Below, piece by piece: positions 6,452-7,023 of a stretch of DNA of 7,023 nucleotides. The translations under genes were made by a program, and so were the position numbers. Origin of the DNA: Rickettsiales bacterium UBA1997 (lineage in GTDB: Bacteria; Pseudomonadota; Alphaproteobacteria; Rickettsiales; UBA1997). The notes under the pieces were generated by a model. The model was not told where the DNA came from. It searched no databases and saw nothing but the letters and a program-made list of their open reading frames with translations. The stretch's first letter is position 1. Every line of letters starts with the position of its first letter. The stretch spans positions 1 through 7,023 of the forward strand of contig DDCV01000032.1 in the NCBI GenBank assembly GCA_002335845.1, written 5' to 3'.

Positions 6452-6539
6452 CTTCAATAAATGTTGGGGTTATATATAAATAGATATGCTTATACTAAGT
6501 TAGCTAGCTAAAATAGGCTTATAATCCAACTCCTTGCTT
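6452..6539. other. Gap between the IS end and the RHH gene; possible eroded toxin start
   Basis: The 88 bases contain no intact gene. On the minus strand, just after the RHH stop, lies AAGGAG (6535-6530), the best Shine-Dalgarno-like hexamer I see between genes. It abuts a TTG that opens only D-Y-K-P-I-L-A-S before a stop. This is where a partner toxin gene would begin if the RHH protein were an antitoxin, so the stretch may be the leftover of one; the spacing from hexamer to TTG is too short for a working start. Confidence 0.3.
6465..6477 (+). repeat. 13-bp direct repeat, right copy
   Basis: This is an exact second copy of TGGGGTTATATAT, 13 bases outside the right IS end. With its left neighbour (AATAAATGT from 6456) it resembles the GATAAATATTGGGTT of orfB (codons for D-K-Y-W-V), suggesting a second scrap of an IS3-type gene. 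The match is short, so this is tentative. Confidence 0.5.
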
Positions 6540-6797
6540 TCAATCAATAATCAGTGCTTTTCTTAATAACAGTAATGAAGAGATGTTATTATTAATCTCT
6601 AAATATTGATGATATTTTTCCTCGCCAAATTGTTCAACGATTTCCTTTTTGATTCTCTCATCTAAAAATCCTTCCAAAGATTTTTTCACAAAAAAACTTT
6701 TTGATCTCTCTTCAAGATCTGCTGCTAAATTTAGTTTATTTAACAAAGTTTCAGAAATTGTACATGATAATGTTGTTGCCTTGATTTTGTTATTCAT
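6540..6797 (-). CDS. Ribbon-helix-helix DNA-binding protein, probable orphan antitoxin
   Basis: This 85-residue protein has the layout of RHH/CopG-type antitoxins. A short strand, KATTLSCTI (6-14), would insert in the DNA groove as a dimer. Helix A covers SETLLNKLNLAADLEE (15-30) and helix B SKSFFVKKSLEGFLDER (32-48), the latter resembling the SKSxxIREALExYL pattern of RelB/ParD-like antitoxins. The tail (50-85: KKEIVEQFGEEKYHQYL then a Leu-rich end) is where such antitoxins contact their toxin. Normally a RelE/ParE toxin gene follows within a few bases; here the IS end lies 88 bases downstream and no toxin is found. The upstream DNA has operator-like repeats, which fits autoregulation. It could equally be a stand-alone transcriptional regulator. 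The ATG at 6797 lacks a Shine-Dalgarno motif. Confidence 0.72.
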   Translation of the reverse strand: MNNKIKATTLSCTISETLLNKLNLAADLEERSKSFFVKKSLEGFLDERIKKEIVEQFGEEKYHQYLEINNNISSLLLLRKALIID

Positions 6798-6803
6798 AAC
6801 AAT

Positions 6804-6817
6804 ACTTATATATGTTA
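6804..6817 (+). repeat. Operator-like 14-bp repeat, copy next to the RHH start codon
   Basis: ACTTATATATGTTA occurs here and at 6896-6909. With the bases before it, this copy has TAACA (6797-6801) and TGTTA (6813-6817) as inverted arms, directly overlapping the start codon region of the RHH gene. Binding here would block transcription or translation start. Confidence 0.5.
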
Positions 6818-6848
6818 GTAGTAGTAGTAATAATAATAATATTATTAT
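6816..6848 (+). repeat. Triplet microsatellite (TAG)4(TAA)4(TAT)3
   Basis: Four TAG (6816-6827), four TAA (6828-6839) and three TAT (6840-6848) units run without interruption. The junction gives a perfect 16-bp palindrome, ATAATAATATTATTAT, at 6833-6848. The tract covers the candidate -10 edge and 5' leader of the RHH gene, so slippage there would change leader length. Confidence 0.75.
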
Positions 6849-6875
6849 AATTATAATTTATCTACTTTTTGTCAA
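6844..6875 (-). promoter_or_regulatory. Candidate promoter of the RHH gene
   Basis: On the minus strand a perfect TTGACA (6875-6870) is followed by TATAAT at 6855-6850 (14-bp spacer) and again at 6849-6844 (20-bp spacer). Neither spacing is the ideal 17, but the AT-rich segment between offers weaker -10 hexamers. Transcription would start about 40-50 bases before the ATG, inside the triplet-repeat tract. Confidence 0.45.
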
Positions 6876-6893
6876 TCCTTAATAATCATATTA

Positions 6894-6909
6894 TAACTTA
6901 TATATGTTA
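6894..6909 (+). promoter_or_regulatory. Operator-like imperfect palindrome upstream of the RHH promoter
   Basis: TAACTTATATATGTTA matches its own reverse complement at 14 of 16 positions and includes the second exact copy of the 14-bp repeat. It lies about 20 bases upstream of the TTGACA box. Together with the copy at 6804-6817 it brackets the candidate promoter, a layout common for RHH antitoxin autorepression. Confidence 0.45.
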
Positions 6910-7023
6910 ATAATATTGTATCCATATTTATATTGTTATCAACATTAAAACCAATAAAGACAAATTACTATATTGACTAACAATATTTACTCAATATTTA
7001 ACTTCCTATAAGCAGCTTTATAG
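6910..7023. other. AT-rich right end; possible last codons of a minus-strand gene
   Basis: No full gene is visible. A 9-bp inverted repeat (ATATTGTTA at 6930-6938, TAACAATAT at 6978-6986) is present but could be chance in such AT-rich DNA. On the minus strand from 7022 to a TAA at 6987-6989 the codons read Y-K-A-A-Y-R-K-L-N-I-E, which looks more protein-like than its surroundings and could be the C-terminus of a gene entering from beyond the window. Eleven codons are too few to be sure. Confidence 0.25.

Noticed and set aside
6516..6545. Reading through the TGA of the RHH gene as Trp (alternative code)
   Set aside because: It adds only six residues before the next stop, the other genes use TGG for Trp, and none needs TGA read as sense.
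6649..6882. 77-codon plus-strand frame with a hydrophobic and Asn/Ile-rich end
   Set aside because: It is antisense to the RHH gene and its odd C-terminal composition comes from translating the triplet repeats.
6894..7023. AT-rich repeats at the right end as a CRISPR array or replication iterons
   Set aside because: There are only two exact 14-bp copies, with no regular spacing and no associated genes.

Overview
The window is AT-rich chromosomal DNA from a bacterium. The SecG, GcvT/GcvH, Pth and IS3-type proteins all read as bacterial, and the SecG and GcvT look proteobacterial. My best guess is an AT-rich, perhaps host-associated, alphaproteobacterium of Rickettsiales or Holosporales type, but this rests on composition and remembered family resemblance. 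No gene has a recognisable Shine-Dalgarno sequence in front of its start. I see no tRNA, rRNA, CRISPR array or riboswitch.

Left part (1-3609), housekeeping genes. An incomplete minus-strand gene for an AraM/EgsA-like sn-glycerol-1-phosphate dehydrogenase runs off the left edge. Divergent from it is a compact plus-strand cluster, secG-gcvT-gcvH, with 34-37 base gaps: a SecYEG translocon subunit followed by the T and H proteins of the glycine cleavage system. The P protein gene is not present. A 14-bp stem-loop separates gcvH from the convergent pth (peptidyl-tRNA hydrolase).

Middle part (3610-4903). A 172-base divergent spacer leads to an unrecognised 373-residue predicted lipoprotein. Its mature part carries ten further cysteines. 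Eight of them form four similarly spaced Cys pairs (C-x20-C twice, C-x18-C twice), and the first two units are in exact 80-residue register. This is the best candidate for something undescribed.

Right part (4904-7023), mobile and accessory DNA. A decayed IS3-type transposase fragment on the plus strand is followed by a structurally complete IS3-family element on the minus strand (5206-6451), with 18/20 matching terminal inverted repeats. Its two frames are joined by a textbook -1 frameshift signal: an A7 slippery run, a 6-nt spacer and a perfect 9-bp stem. Beyond it lies a minus-strand ribbon-helix-helix protein that looks like an antitoxin whose toxin is missing on the IS side. Its upstream region has a TTGACA box, a TAG/TAA/TAT triplet tract and two copies of a 14-bp operator-like repeat.

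The first three blocks look like stable chromosome. The last looks like a repeatedly targeted insertion zone in which the IS and its relatives have probably eroded a toxin-antitoxin locus.
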